A DNA stretch of 64,000 nucleotides from a bacterium (lineage in GTDB: Bacteria > Krumholzibacteriota > Krumholzibacteriia > Krumholzibacteriales > Krumholzibacteriaceae). Positions 45,752 to 54,738 of this stretch are shown here, in pieces. The notes under the pieces were generated by a model. That model ran no database searches and had not been told where the DNA came from. It saw nothing but the letters and a program-made list of their open reading frames with translations. Where the stretch lies: contig CP070727.1 of assembly GCA_020350885.1 (NCBI GenBank), positions 1,433,149 to 1,497,148 on the forward strand, read 5' to 3'. Numbering within the stretch: the stretch's first letter is position 1; each line of letters starts with the position of its first letter. A program made the translations under genes and the position numbers.

Positions 45752-46063
45752 TCACAAGGTAGGCGTGCTTCCTGATCCAATCGCATCTCCAACTTTTTTA
45801 ATCTGCCACGGTAGATTAAACAAAAATAACGCGAGGGCTAGCCCAATCATTGGTAACAAAAGAAGATAGGACATTCTGCCTTTTAGAACCCGAATCAAGA
45901 AAAATCCAACAACTCCAACCGCAATGGTATTGAAAACGAATCGTACAACTGTACCTGTAAATATTGAACCGCATTGAGTACATGTATATTTTCCCCATGG
46001 TAATCCCAAGAATAGCCATGCTTTTGAGATTCGTGTACCGCAGGTCGAACACTTTATCAGCAC
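45752..46063 (-). CDS. Membrane protein with N-terminal zinc ribbon
   Basis: 103 residues. CSTCGTRI and CTQCGSIF are paired CxxC motifs in an N-terminal zinc-ribbon-like part, followed by two membrane helices (about 40-60 and 65-85). The start is GTG at 46063 with GGAG upstream. It is followed by the small coiled-coil gene and could be in one transcript with it. Function unknown. Confidence 0.6.
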   Translation of the reverse strand: MLIKCSTCGTRISKAWLFLGLPWGKYTCTQCGSIFTGTVVRFVFNTIAVGVVGFFLIRVLKGRMSYLLLLPMIGLALALFLFNLPWQIKKVGDAIGSGSTPTL

Positions 46064-46175
46064 CTTCTTGCTCCGTTTCTGATGCCTAACATCCTTCTCC
46101 TCAGCTGCAGGTTACCCTTGCGTAGGTCCTGCTACTTGTTGGGCCCGTAAAAGAAAGAATCGACAGCCGCAAGAA

Positions 46176-46577
46176 TTAATCCGCATTTATCCGTTTCAGA
46201 ATCTCATGCATTTCGTGCTGATTCGTATAAAGTTGCCACACAGCTACATGGTCCGATTCTATGACAACCCGCCATGCCGCCGGAACACGCCATTGGTTCT
46301 TTGGTTTCAGTTCTCCTTTCTGCATGATTGTTCCACTGGCCCAGCCCAGCAGAACAACGGTATCCTCACGTTCGAACCTATCGATGATCTCGATCTGAAA
46401 ATCAGGCACCAAGGCAAAGTAGTTCTGCCACCCCAAGCTCATCTGATCCTTGCCCACATGCTCTGAGCCGTCGGCGTCGACAAACATGTGGTTCGAGGTC
46501 ATCAGGCCCGTCATATGATTTACATCGCTAGAATTGATGGCTTCGACAAAAGCTTCGGCAACTTCCAGAGTTGTCAT
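46176..46577 (-). CDS. SnoaL/NTF2-like fold protein
   Basis: 133 residues with the cone-shaped NTF2-like fold: an N-terminal helix VAEAFVEAINSSDVNHMTGL, MFVDADGSEHVGKDQM, WQNYFALVPDFQIEIIDRF and a final HVAVWQLYTNQHEMHEIL. The family includes polyketide cyclases, epoxide hydrolases and many uncharacterised proteins, so the reaction is unknown. AAGGAGAT lies before the ATG. Confidence 0.82.
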   Translation of the reverse strand: MTTLEVAEAFVEAINSSDVNHMTGLMTSNHMFVDADGSEHVGKDQMSLGWQNYFALVPDFQIEIIDRFEREDTVVLLGWASGTIMQKGELKPKNQWRVPAAWRVVIESDHVAVWQLYTNQHEMHEILKRINAD

Positions 46578-46594
46578 GGAGCTTTATCTCCTTA

Positions 46595-46732
46595 TCAGTC
46601 TAACTCAACGAGTGCACGTACTGCATCCAATGAACCGGATCTCATTGTAGTCATACGTTCAAAGTCATCACCGCTCCAACGCCTGAGCAGTTGAATGTCC
46701 TTATGTCCCAGAAGACCACGATTCCTAAGGTG
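46595..46732 (-). pseudogene. Coding-like fragment without start codon
   Basis: Forty-five codons between two stops (TGA at 46733-46735 and the ending TGA at 46595-46597). The translation has natural protein character: GLLGHKDIQLLRRWSGDDFE, then RSGSLDAVRALVELD. No ATG, GTG or TTG is near its beginning; the only in-frame ATGs are about halfway. It could be the C-terminal end of a truncated gene. It lies just upstream of the SnoaL-like gene, whose ribosome site follows it. Confidence 0.25.
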
Positions 46733-46738
46733 TCAAAA

Positions 46739-47791
46739 TTACGTCATCGCCCGCCAGTCAGGTGCAGCATTTCTGTATACAGATGGAGAATTGTCCGGTA
46801 ATTTCTTCCACATTCGTTGACCGATTATCACGAAAATGCCGACTGCAATCATTAAAAAATCCCATGATTCAGTATAAGGCAAGAAATCATACACTTGACT
46901 ATATGAAACATGCATGAGACCTACTGCAAGTATGCTTCCTTTACTCCAATTATAAATCCATGTGATAATGAATCCCCAAAAAAATATGTTTATATAGAAC
47001 GGATAAACAAAATCCAAAATATTTGTTCCATATTCTGCATAGTGAAGGGGAAGGTGCCAAGCCAACCATAGAACCCCAAGGATACTAGTTGAAATCAAAG
47101 GATTAAATCTTGATTGAAATCTCGGGAGAGCGAAACCACGCCAGCCTATCTCTTCACCGAAGATATTATGAATAATTGAATAGGCGATAAAAAACATTAT
47201 CATTCCAATTAATTCAAATCCATCACCTGATTGTTCAGGTTGTGGAATCTCCCTACCTAATATTAGGTTTATTAAAATGCCTGTCACTCTCATTACAGGC
47301 AATAAAAATAGTGCAACGATATAAGCCAAAATTGGTCCCTTTGGTGTTATTAGTGTCTGAAGCAACGACTTAATTCCAGAAACTCTAGAAAATATTGACG
47401 ATATTACAAATGCAGCTGGTGCAGCCGTGATTAAACATATTAATACTGAATACAAATTAATGTTATGTAGTTGTTGTCTGTTATGCCTGTACAATAACCC
47501 TATAACGATTAAACCAATAATAAAAACGTACCAGAAACGTAATGTTCTTCGTTGAATTTTCCCGGGATTGACAATAAAGGAAATAATTATCGCTGCAATA
47601 GCAGGACCAAACACACCATAAATCGTCAAAGGAACTGAAAGGTGAATAATAAGCCAGGGAGCATGATAAGCTCTACCACCTGAATAGGCAAGAGGTGCAA
47701 ATATTATCCATAAAATCCAGGTAAATAAATAAGCCAATAAGAAAAAGGATATCAGCTGATGATTAACAATGTAACTCTTTATTCTATCCAT
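46739..47791 (-). CDS. CPBP-family (CAAX-like) intramembrane metalloprotease
   Basis: 350-residue membrane protein with about eight hydrophobic segments. The CPBP motifs are EEIGWRGFALPRF (EExxxR, near 215) and LWLAWHLPLHY with the second-site His (near 250), expected to bind metal within the membrane. Members process peptides or support bacteriocin immunity. The coding sequence is visibly AT-rich, one of the strongest such shifts in the window, suggesting a gene acquired from elsewhere. Weak ribosome site. Confidence 0.88.
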   Translation of the reverse strand: MDRIKSYIVNHQLISFFLLAYLFTWILWIIFAPLAYSGGRAYHAPWLIIHLSVPLTIYGVFGPAIAAIIISFIVNPGKIQRRTLRFWYVFIIGLIVIGLLYRHNRQQLHNINLYSVLICLITAAPAAFVISSIFSRVSGIKSLLQTLITPKGPILAYIVALFLLPVMRVTGILINLILGREIPQPEQSGDGFELIGMIMFFIAYSIIHNIFGEEIGWRGFALPRFQSRFNPLISTSILGVLWLAWHLPLHYAEYGTNILDFVYPFYINIFFWGFIITWIYNWSKGSILAVGLMHVSYSQVYDFLPYTESWDFLMIAVGIFVIIGQRMWKKLPDNSPSVYRNAAPDWRAMT

Positions 47792-47939
47792 ATTCTCAAT
47801 TTCTTATTGTACTTTATTGCATAACGATAAAGGTTACATAAATAATCACCCTAATAACCGCTGAATTTGAATTCTACTATACCTTTTGAAGATAGTCAAC
47901 GCTACCACAACTACTGAAATTTCGGCGCCATAAATGGAA

Positions 47940-49502
47940 TTACCAATCAGTGGCCATGCGCTTGAATGTGTGAGATAGAAACGTAACTCTATCGATCCCA
48001 CTGGTCTCATTCTGCTTAAAAAAGAGCATCGGTTTCCGCCCTGGGTCGGCTGCGAAACAGAAAGCATATGGACCGACGGGCAGGAACTCTTCCGAAAAAT
48101 CTGGCACATCTTTCAGGGTAACGAGTAATCCATCGGTTGTGGCATTAATCTCCAACCGGGCCACGTCGCCCGGCAGGGCGTACCGGCCGGCAAATGTTGT
48201 AAACTCCATGGTGGCGGGATCGAATACATCATCCTTCGACTTTTCGACAAGCGCATCGCTGAGATCCACCAGGATTGCCCGGGCCAGATCCTTGCAGGCT
48301 TGGGGGCGCCACATAGAATTCTTGGAATTGCTCAGAGCAACGATGCCGAGCCGGAGCTCGGGAATTGCGCTGACATGGGCGTGATACCCTATCAAGGAGC
48401 CATTGTGCTCGATCGCATCGTATGGCCCGATCTGTACGATCCCCCAGCCCAGGCCGTAGCAGCCATGAATACTGGGCCGGTGTATCGACTGCGGAGTCCG
48501 CATGCGGCGCAGGGTTCCTACCTCGAGGACAGAGGATGTACCTGTCTGCCTGTCCTCAAGCTGGCTGATCACGAAGCGGGCCAGGTCCTCTACCGTCGTG
48601 AAGAGACCGCCTGAGTAGAGGGCGCAACCAAGCTCGTATTCCGGAGCCTTCAAGGGAGTGACTGTTGGTCCCGTGCACATGTACCCCGTTGCCAGAAGCT
48701 TGCGTCTTTCCTCGTCGAGCATGAACCCACTATTATTCATACCGAGAGGTGCGAGTATCTCGTTCTCCACGTATTCTACGAATGGTTCGCCAGCTGCTCG
48801 TTCCAGTGCCAGCCCCAGGATCTGCATGTTCAGGTTGGAGTAATGAGCATAAATATCGGGTGGATGGACCAGTTCGAGGTCACCAAGGCTCGCTAACAGC
48901 GAATCGCAATCGACAAACCATGTCATCGGCGACGAACCTCCGGTCACTACCCATGAGAATCCGGCGAAATTGCACCAGAAATTGACCGGAGCATCCTTCG
49001 GCAGCCCTGAGGTATGGGCGGCCAGCTGACGCAGTGTCGTCGGTAATGTTCCTTCGAATGGCGATGCAGGCCGGTATTCGGGAAGATACTTCTGAACGGG
49101 ATCCTCGAGACCGATCACGCCCTGCTCTACCAAGCGTGCCAGCATCATGGCGGTAAAGACCTTTGTGATCGAGGCTATCGGGTATATGGTCCTGGTTGTC
49201 GCCGCACTCTCCCGCTCGAGATCGGCATATCCGAAAGCCCGGCAAAAGATGATATCGCGATCCAGCACAACGGCCAGTGCAACGCTGATGAGCCGATCCT
49301 CGGTAACGGCGGCCATAATACGGTCCGGCAAGCCTTCGAGAACCGGTGCGAGGGTGTCGCGTTCCGCGGTGAAATCGGACACGGCACCTGCCGGCTGCAT
49401 AGCGCATATCATGCCCGGCAAGACAACGCAAGTTAACGACAATACAAGAATCATCAGGACCATGTTTCCCGATTTGCCGGTTACCATGAAAGCGTACTTC
49501 AT
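47940..49502 (-). CDS. Exported beta-lactamase-like serine hydrolase
   Basis: 520 residues. The ATG at 49502 is chosen because GGGAG lies upstream and it gives a signal peptide (MVLMILVLSLTCVVLPGM within the first 30 residues); the longer frame to 49625 overlaps the methyltransferase gene. The class C beta-lactamase/esterase motifs are SITK (SxxK nucleophile, near 110), YSN (near 225) and HNGS (near 365). A beta-rich C-terminal domain follows (about 405-520). These act on D-Ala peptides, esters or peptides rather than necessarily on antibiotics. A second enzyme of this group lies at 54739-56673. Confidence 0.87.
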   Translation of the reverse strand: MKYAFMVTGKSGNMVLMILVLSLTCVVLPGMICAMQPAGAVSDFTAERDTLAPVLEGLPDRIMAAVTEDRLISVALAVVLDRDIIFCRAFGYADLERESAATTRTIYPIASITKVFTAMMLARLVEQGVIGLEDPVQKYLPEYRPASPFEGTLPTTLRQLAAHTSGLPKDAPVNFWCNFAGFSWVVTGGSSPMTWFVDCDSLLASLGDLELVHPPDIYAHYSNLNMQILGLALERAAGEPFVEYVENEILAPLGMNNSGFMLDEERRKLLATGYMCTGPTVTPLKAPEYELGCALYSGGLFTTVEDLARFVISQLEDRQTGTSSVLEVGTLRRMRTPQSIHRPSIHGCYGLGWGIVQIGPYDAIEHNGSLIGYHAHVSAIPELRLGIVALSNSKNSMWRPQACKDLARAILVDLSDALVEKSKDDVFDPATMEFTTFAGRYALPGDVARLEINATTDGLLVTLKDVPDFSEEFLPVGPYAFCFAADPGRKPMLFFKQNETSGIDRVTFLSHTFKRMATDW

Positions 49503-49524
49503 TGCGATACTCCCTACCATCCTG

Positions 49525-50190
49525 TTACGCATCTGGTGTGTAATCGACCTCCCCACGGGGAGGCTTATGGCCGACAATACAAAACCATCCTTTTTTCCAT
49601 TCCTCATGCACCTCAACGTCCGCATACTCAGCTTCGCACAAGGTTTCGCGAAGCTCGGCGAGTGTCTGGCAGTTCATGCTACCGATCGCCGCCAATTTCC
49701 GGTTGCGGGAATCAGACTTGCCCCCAAAGTACACGCCCCCAACCAGAATCACTTTTCCCCCGTGACGCATGACGCGCCGTAATTCGGCGAGATCCTCCTT
49801 CAGGTCGGGCCAGAAATAATGGGACTCAATCGCTATGATGAGATCGAAATGCTCGTTTTCGTACGGAAGCTGAGATACATTCGCCTCACGAATAAAAATC
49901 CGGCCCTCCCGGATGAGGTGTCTGTTCGTCCTGGCTGCGATTTTTAAGGATTCTGGGGAGTAGTCGATCCCATGGAGCTCGGCACGTGGTAGAAGATTGG
50001 CTAGTTTCATTAGTGCCGCACCTCCCCCACAGCCGACGTCGAGCACGCACCGTGAGTCCCGTATCGAAACCTGTGATAGTGCCCAATCCGTCATTGGAGC
50101 ATGCTCACGGTTCATGCCCCGTGCCAAGAAACGCCCGACACATCCTCTCGGCCGTCTGCACTGGCTCAGGAGCCATGCGAGAAATCCCAC
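49525..50190 (-). CDS. Class I SAM-dependent methyltransferase
   Basis: 221 residues. GTG start at 50190 with AGGAGG six bases upstream. The SAM core is VLDVGCGGGAALMKLANLLP (near 55), LHGIDYSPESLKIA, FIREANVSQLPYENEHFDLI and MRHGGKVILVGG. It is the Methyltransf_11/25 type; the short C-terminus ends in a segment with Cys and Trp. It lies 22 bases upstream of the serine hydrolase gene, so the two share a transcript. Substrate unknown. Confidence 0.85.
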   Translation of the reverse strand: MGFLAWLLSQCRRPRGCVGRFLARGMNREHAPMTDWALSQVSIRDSRCVLDVGCGGGAALMKLANLLPRAELHGIDYSPESLKIAARTNRHLIREGRIFIREANVSQLPYENEHFDLIIAIESHYFWPDLKEDLAELRRVMRHGGKVILVGGVYFGGKSDSRNRKLAAIGSMNCQTLAELRETLCEAEYADVEVHEEWKKGWFCIVGHKPPRGEVDYTPDA

Positions 50191-50245
50191 ATCGATCCTC
50201 CTGTAGGCTTGTCAGACGCATGCCACAAAACGGAGCTTTACGTCC

Positions 50246-50665
50246 TCAGGTGGACATTTTGGCTTCCGCCAGGTACTTTACCGTCTGTATATGCTTCTTG
50301 TATCTGATTTCCAGGCGGACAGCGCGTCCCTCCGCATATTTTTTTGCCGCTTTGATTGTATCAATAACTTCCTCAGGTAGATCCATTCCGAGTGCGGTGG
50401 AAACAGCTCTTTCGCCGAGGACGAAGCCAACATGGAAATATTTTTTGCATGGCGTCAGGTACAGGATAGTCCTCTTCTTTTGCTTTAGTCTTTGCGACCA
50501 TCCCCAATTCTGCCCAGAGAACACCCACTCCTTATCCAGCGGATGATATCTTTCAGACAACCATTTCGTGATATCCTCCCACAGGATCGAACTTCGCCCG
50601 AGTTCGTCATGCAACTGTTTCCTGCTCGGTTTCTCTTTTTTATCGTCGAACACGCTTAGAGCCAT
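50246..50665 (-). CDS. DUF3788 family protein
   Basis: 139 residues, matching the DUF3788 pattern of small cytosolic proteins: WSQRLKQKKRTILYLTPCKK, FHVGFVLGERAV and YAEGRAVRLEIRYKKHIQTV. Function of the family is unknown. GATGGAGGGG precedes the ATG. The methyltransferase gene starts 55 bases beyond its stop. Confidence 0.8.
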   Translation of the reverse strand: MALSVFDDKKEKPSRKQLHDELGRSSILWEDITKWLSERYHPLDKEWVFSGQNWGWSQRLKQKKRTILYLTPCKKYFHVGFVLGERAVSTALGMDLPEEVIDTIKAAKKYAEGRAVRLEIRYKKHIQTVKYLAEAKMST

Positions 50666-50747
50666 AAATCCCCTCCATCATTATTCTGTCAGTACATGAG
50701 TGAAACGGAATCAGGGCATCCGCGTGCTAACTGCATACGCTCAGCGG

Positions 50748-51578
50748 CTATCCACACCCCTTATCCTTAATGGTTTCCAAATCAACCGTGGTTCCTTTTT
50801 TCACGTTCGACTTCAGATAGTTCTTCCATGAAGTCTCAAGTTTATCGACATCGACGCCCAGTAATTCCGTCAGTGCCCCGTTGCTGTTATGCCATAGGCT
50901 ACGCAGAGCTTCAGCACCGTACGTGTGCCGGATGAACCCAATTAAGCTTGCAGCATAAAATCCTGCGCGGATCTCACCCAGTGTCGCAAAATTATCGAAT
51001 AATTCCCGGAGTGGCGGTAACTGTCCGCGTGAGAGATAATGAAATGCGATCTCGTCAACGGAGTACTCTCGGCACCACCCATCACAATAGACTGCGATTC
51101 CTTCGATCATCCAATTACTGGTGGCGTCAGGCGTCCCCCACAGCTCCATAGTAAGTACATGTGTGATCTCATGCTTTTCAAAAGAGCGCCATTCCGGGTT
51201 GAATACTACAAAAACACCACTCGCCGTCCAGTTGGCGAAACCGGAATACGTACGACCGACAATACGGTCCATCTCTTTGCGTGACTCGAGGTAGAATACG
51301 TGAAGTGTTCTTTCATAGCCGGATTCGCCAAGGCATTCCAACGCCTCATCGACAGCAGTTGTGACACTGCGAAATAGCATCGCCCGATGCTTTTCGGCGA
51401 ACGAATCCAGTTGGTAGTAAATACGCACTCCTTTTGCTTCGGCTGACCTCCATGTGAACGTGGTGTCTTCAAGCGCTTTCTTAACGTAATCCACATCTTT
51501 CTTGGCCGATATCCCTGTCGTAATGACCATAGAAAGCAATATAACGATAAATGATCGATATAACGTTCTGCGATTCAA
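50748..51578 (-). CDS. Exported peptidase MA-like (gluzincin) protein
   Basis: 276 residues, starting at TTG 51578 with GGAGGAAG upstream. Signal peptide about residues 1-25. The zinc-protease motif FEKHEITHVLTMELWG (HExxH, near 135) is followed by the third-ligand segment NWMIEGIAVYCDG about 20 residues on, the peptidase MA-like / gluzincin arrangement with Glu. Acts outside the cytoplasm. Specificity unknown. It lies near the PD40-type lipoprotein on the same strand. Confidence 0.78.
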   Translation of the reverse strand: MNRRTLYRSFIVILLSMVITTGISAKKDVDYVKKALEDTTFTWRSAEAKGVRIYYQLDSFAEKHRAMLFRSVTTAVDEALECLGESGYERTLHVFYLESRKEMDRIVGRTYSGFANWTASGVFVVFNPEWRSFEKHEITHVLTMELWGTPDATSNWMIEGIAVYCDGWCREYSVDEIAFHYLSRGQLPPLRELFDNFATLGEIRAGFYAASLIGFIRHTYGAEALRSLWHNSNGALTELLGVDVDKLETSWKNYLKSNVKKGTTVDLETIKDKGCG

Positions 51579-51626
51579 AAAACTTCCTCCTCAGCGCCGA
51601 TAGATCCTTTTCGATTATTCAGCGGC

Positions 51627-52541
51627 TTAGTCATTCTTCTCGTTCTTTGCTTCTTCTATTACGGCCGCGTCAACCCAATAAATATCACTGTCACGGTAAA
51701 AGAACATGTACTTGCCGTCCGGGGAGACACTGGCGCAGTTCTCGGTTTTTGTCGCGTTGATTTCAGGGCCGAGTTTTCTCGCTTTACTCCACTTGTCGTT
51801 TTCACTTCTAAAACTTATATAGAGATCCGTTTTCCCCGGTCCGCCGGGTTGCCCATCAAACATGACATAGCTCTCGTCCGGGGCCACAAAAGGATGTGAT
51901 GCCCCGTACACACCATTGATCTCCTTGGGTAGATATTCCGGTTCTTTGTATCTTCCTTCGACCAGGCGAGATCGGAATATCCCGTATCGCTTGTCGTACA
52001 TGCCCGTGAAGTACAAGGTGCCGTCTCGAGTCCCGGTCACATACATAGCCCAACCACTGTTTATCACCTTGTCCATGAGGTTTGCCTCGCTCCACCCGTC
52101 TTTCGTTTTATCCGCATACCATATCCTATCTTTCGTGCTTCCGCTTTCAGGATCAGGGCGTTTTGAATTGAAATAGAGCCTGTTCCCGTCCGGCATGATG
52201 AATGGTTCGAACTCCATGTAGTCTTTTGCAAACGGAGCTAATTGGGGCTCAGTCCATTCGCCGTCTTCATATCTCATATACATTAGCCTGTTATCGGTAC
52301 CTTCGAAATCCGGCCGTCTTGTGAAGAAGTACTCTTTCAGATCGGGCGAAAATGTCCCGGAAGCCTCCCACGCCTCTGTGGACACGACACCCGGTGCAAA
52401 TACTTCCGGTTTCATCCCGGGAGGTTTCAATCCAAAATACCTGCTCTGAGAAGGTGTAGATTCTTCTTTCCCACAACAGGCCGTCCCGGCGATGAGCAAT
52501 GATACCGCTCCTGCCAGCACTATCAGGCTTCGAAATCTCAT
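51627..52541 (-). CDS. Lipoprotein with PD40/TolB-type beta-propeller
   Basis: 304 residues. Leader LIVLAGAVSLLIAGTACC has a lipobox. The sequence carries repeated WD40-like (PD40) strands: SGTFSPDLKEYFFTRR, FIMPDGNRLYFNSKRPD, HPFVAPDESYVMFDGQPG and CASVSPDGKYMFFYRDSD, about five blades of the TolB C-terminal kind. Probably a binding or scaffold protein at a membrane surface. AAGGAATGGG lies before ATG 52541. Confidence 0.8.
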   Translation of the reverse strand: MRFRSLIVLAGAVSLLIAGTACCGKEESTPSQSRYFGLKPPGMKPEVFAPGVVSTEAWEASGTFSPDLKEYFFTRRPDFEGTDNRLMYMRYEDGEWTEPQLAPFAKDYMEFEPFIMPDGNRLYFNSKRPDPESGSTKDRIWYADKTKDGWSEANLMDKVINSGWAMYVTGTRDGTLYFTGMYDKRYGIFRSRLVEGRYKEPEYLPKEINGVYGASHPFVAPDESYVMFDGQPGGPGKTDLYISFRSENDKWSKARKLGPEINATKTENCASVSPDGKYMFFYRDSDIYWVDAAVIEEAKNEKND

Positions 52542-52601
52542 CCCATTCCTTTCACTTACAAATTCTATCTGCCTTGAACAACTTAACAGATTCAGATTTG
52601 A

Positions 52602-52961
52602 TCAGATCCGTTTGAGATGATCCAGGGTCTTTTCATCCCGTACATTCCCCGTATTCAAGGTCGATGCAGGCTCGAAAAGCATAAGATGAACCTCTTCTTC
52701 CGACACAGGCTTGTGCTCCACCCCCCTGGGAACGATAAAAAATTCCCCCTCCTCGAGGTCGACTATTGTATCACGAAGATGCATCGACATTCTTCCCTTG
52801 AGCACCAGAAACAGCTCGTCCTCCTCCTTATGGTGATGCCAAATGAATTCCCCCTTGAACTTGGAGAGCTTGACTTCCTGTCCATTCAGTTCTCCAACAA
52901 TGTGGGGTTTCCAATACTCGGAAATCATATCGAGCTTTTGTTTAATGTTCACCTTTTCCAT
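52602..52961 (-). CDS. Cupin-domain protein
   Basis: 119 residues. The cupin metal site is FIWHHHKEEDELFLVLKG (His cluster and Glu, near 40-55) with IVPRGVEHKPV (His near 82), the layout of the small stand-alone cupins that often resemble mannose-6-phosphate isomerase C-termini. The reaction is unknown. No clear ribosome site. It lies between the PD40-type lipoprotein and the large metallopeptidase-like gene. Confidence 0.85.
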   Translation of the reverse strand: MEKVNIKQKLDMISEYWKPHIVGELNGQEVKLSKFKGEFIWHHHKEEDELFLVLKGRMSMHLRDTIVDLEEGEFFIVPRGVEHKPVSEEEVHLMLFEPASTLNTGNVRDEKTLDHLKRI

Positions 52962-53030
52962 GGCTCACGTATTCTTTCTATGATTCGTTCGACCAAGGGC
53001 CTTCTACAGCGCCCCTGCAACGCGTCCGGT

Positions 53031-54605
53031 CTAATTCGAGTCGAACAGTAACCTGACCGTATCCCCGGTAACAACGAGTTTCCCAGGCTGCTTGCTGCTG
53101 AAGGTGAAATGATCCCCCGTGAGCTCGAGCGACTCAAATATCCTGGTGCCGGGAGCGAGCGGGGAAGCCGGTTCGCCATTCAACGAGACGGAACCGACGC
53201 CGGGATCGTAGAAAATAACCTCCTTGCGCTGCGCATCCCAATCGTTCAGCTCGAGCAGTCCGGCATCGTGTAGCTCGAGCTTCCAGTCACCGCCCCGCAG
53301 GGTGTAGACCTTGAAGTGGCTGCACAGGCAAGATCGTCCATCCCCCATGAGCCACTTCTTCGCCCTGCTGACCCGGGATCGAGAGAGATTCGAAGAGGAT
53401 ACGACAATTTCAAAACGCAACCCACCCTGAGCCTCGAAGATCTCGAGCTCACGGGCATAGGCTTGCTCGTACCCCTCGGCCGCCTCGGTCGTAGAGCTCA
53501 GAATCTTCCCGTAGCCGTATTTATTCTTCGCACGCTCAACAAGCTCAGCGAGTCCGCTCTCCCCCACACCGAGGTGAGTCCGGAGGAGCCCGAAGAACGT
53601 GAACTCAGGCCCCGCATCCTGGGCGAGCCCTTTCCAATCGATGCCGAAGTAGTCCAGCAAGAAACCCTGGGTGCCCGCAACGGCGTAGATCCTGTTCCTC
53701 GGTATGTCTTCGGGCCTCAGACAGCCCTCTCCCATCCTTTCCCTCAGTTCCCGAAGCAGCAACTCGGGCATCGCTGCATGCGTGAACAATCCGGCAAGCG
53801 GGCTGGTTGCGCCGTCAAGAGAGGATACGTAGTCCACGCCGGGCATGAACTCGACACACCTGAGCTCGACATACTTCGCCGTGCCCTCATTCAGCTCCTT
53901 GCCCTGCTCGTACTCACCGACGAACGGATCACACCTGTCCCAGCGGTTGTACCGAACTGCCACGAACTCCTCCACGCTCCGCCGGCACTGCTTGGGATCA
54001 TTAGATACAGCTGCCTCGAGGGCATCCTGCAAGATACGCATCTCCAGCCAGGCCAACGCAGCGTTGTTCAAGTCGGAGACCGGGTATTTCTCCTCGCGGG
54101 CCCAGGGTACCTCACCGAACGCACCGCGTTGGTACTGGTGAAAGGCTTCATGAACAATGTATGCGAAGGCTTCCACCTCCGGATTTTCAATCCGCTTGGA
54201 GAAATCCTCAGGAATGCCTAACGCCACCGTTGTGATCTCACCCAGAGAAAGGTCGAACACCAGCTGCCCGACAAGCTCGCCATACGTGCCCTCATGATAC
54301 AGAACGTTCGCATCCAGATCCGGCCAATCTCTGGGGCAGGTCTCAAACCCATTTACCGCGGTATCCGAGTTGAAAAGAAGTGCCCACCTCTCGGGTACGT
54401 ACACGAGGAAAGACTGCTCGGCCAGCGAGTACCCAGGCCATATAGCTTCGGCCTTACGCTCGAAAAGCCGCACCACGCCTTCGCAGATCCTAAGGATTGT
54501 GTACTCATCGCGGGACAGCTCCTCCCCGGCTTCAACCGTCGGAGCAACAAGGAATGTGAGCACAACTAAAAGAACGACACCAGAGAGCAATCGAAATGTA
54601 CACAT
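53031..54605 (-). CDS. Exported protein with possible zinc-protease motif, family not recognised
   Basis: 524 residues. Signal peptide (about 1-26, ending VEA). VEAFAYIVHEAFHQYQRG (near 145) contains HEAFH, a HExxH zinc motif, with DLNNAALAWLEMRIL about 25 residues on, which could supply the Glu ligand, as in gluzincins. The last 130 residues form a beta-rich domain (HFKVYTLRGGDWKLELHDAG, YDPGVGSVSLNGEPASP). No family name is supported. It may be a protease or an inactive relative. The gene is GC-rich, unlike the serine hydrolase gene that precedes it in the transcription direction. Confidence 0.65.
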   Translation of the reverse strand: MCTFRLLSGVVLLVVLTFLVAPTVEAGEELSRDEYTILRICEGVVRLFERKAEAIWPGYSLAEQSFLVYVPERWALLFNSDTAVNGFETCPRDWPDLDANVLYHEGTYGELVGQLVFDLSLGEITTVALGIPEDFSKRIENPEVEAFAYIVHEAFHQYQRGAFGEVPWAREEKYPVSDLNNAALAWLEMRILQDALEAAVSNDPKQCRRSVEEFVAVRYNRWDRCDPFVGEYEQGKELNEGTAKYVELRCVEFMPGVDYVSSLDGATSPLAGLFTHAAMPELLLRELRERMGEGCLRPEDIPRNRIYAVAGTQGFLLDYFGIDWKGLAQDAGPEFTFFGLLRTHLGVGESGLAELVERAKNKYGYGKILSSTTEAAEGYEQAYARELEIFEAQGGLRFEIVVSSSNLSRSRVSRAKKWLMGDGRSCLCSHFKVYTLRGGDWKLELHDAGLLELNDWDAQRKEVIFYDPGVGSVSLNGEPASPLAPGTRIFESLELTGDHFTFSSKQPGKLVVTGDTVRLLFDSN

Positions 54606-54738
54606 TACTCTTTACCCCCTGAGAATCGAACTGTTCCTTATAATATAGGGTTTCTTCAGGTTATCTGACCTAGATCTCTTTCGTAGTGCATGGTCAAATG
54701 TAATATCCACATCATACCCAACCGAAATGTCAGATCAA

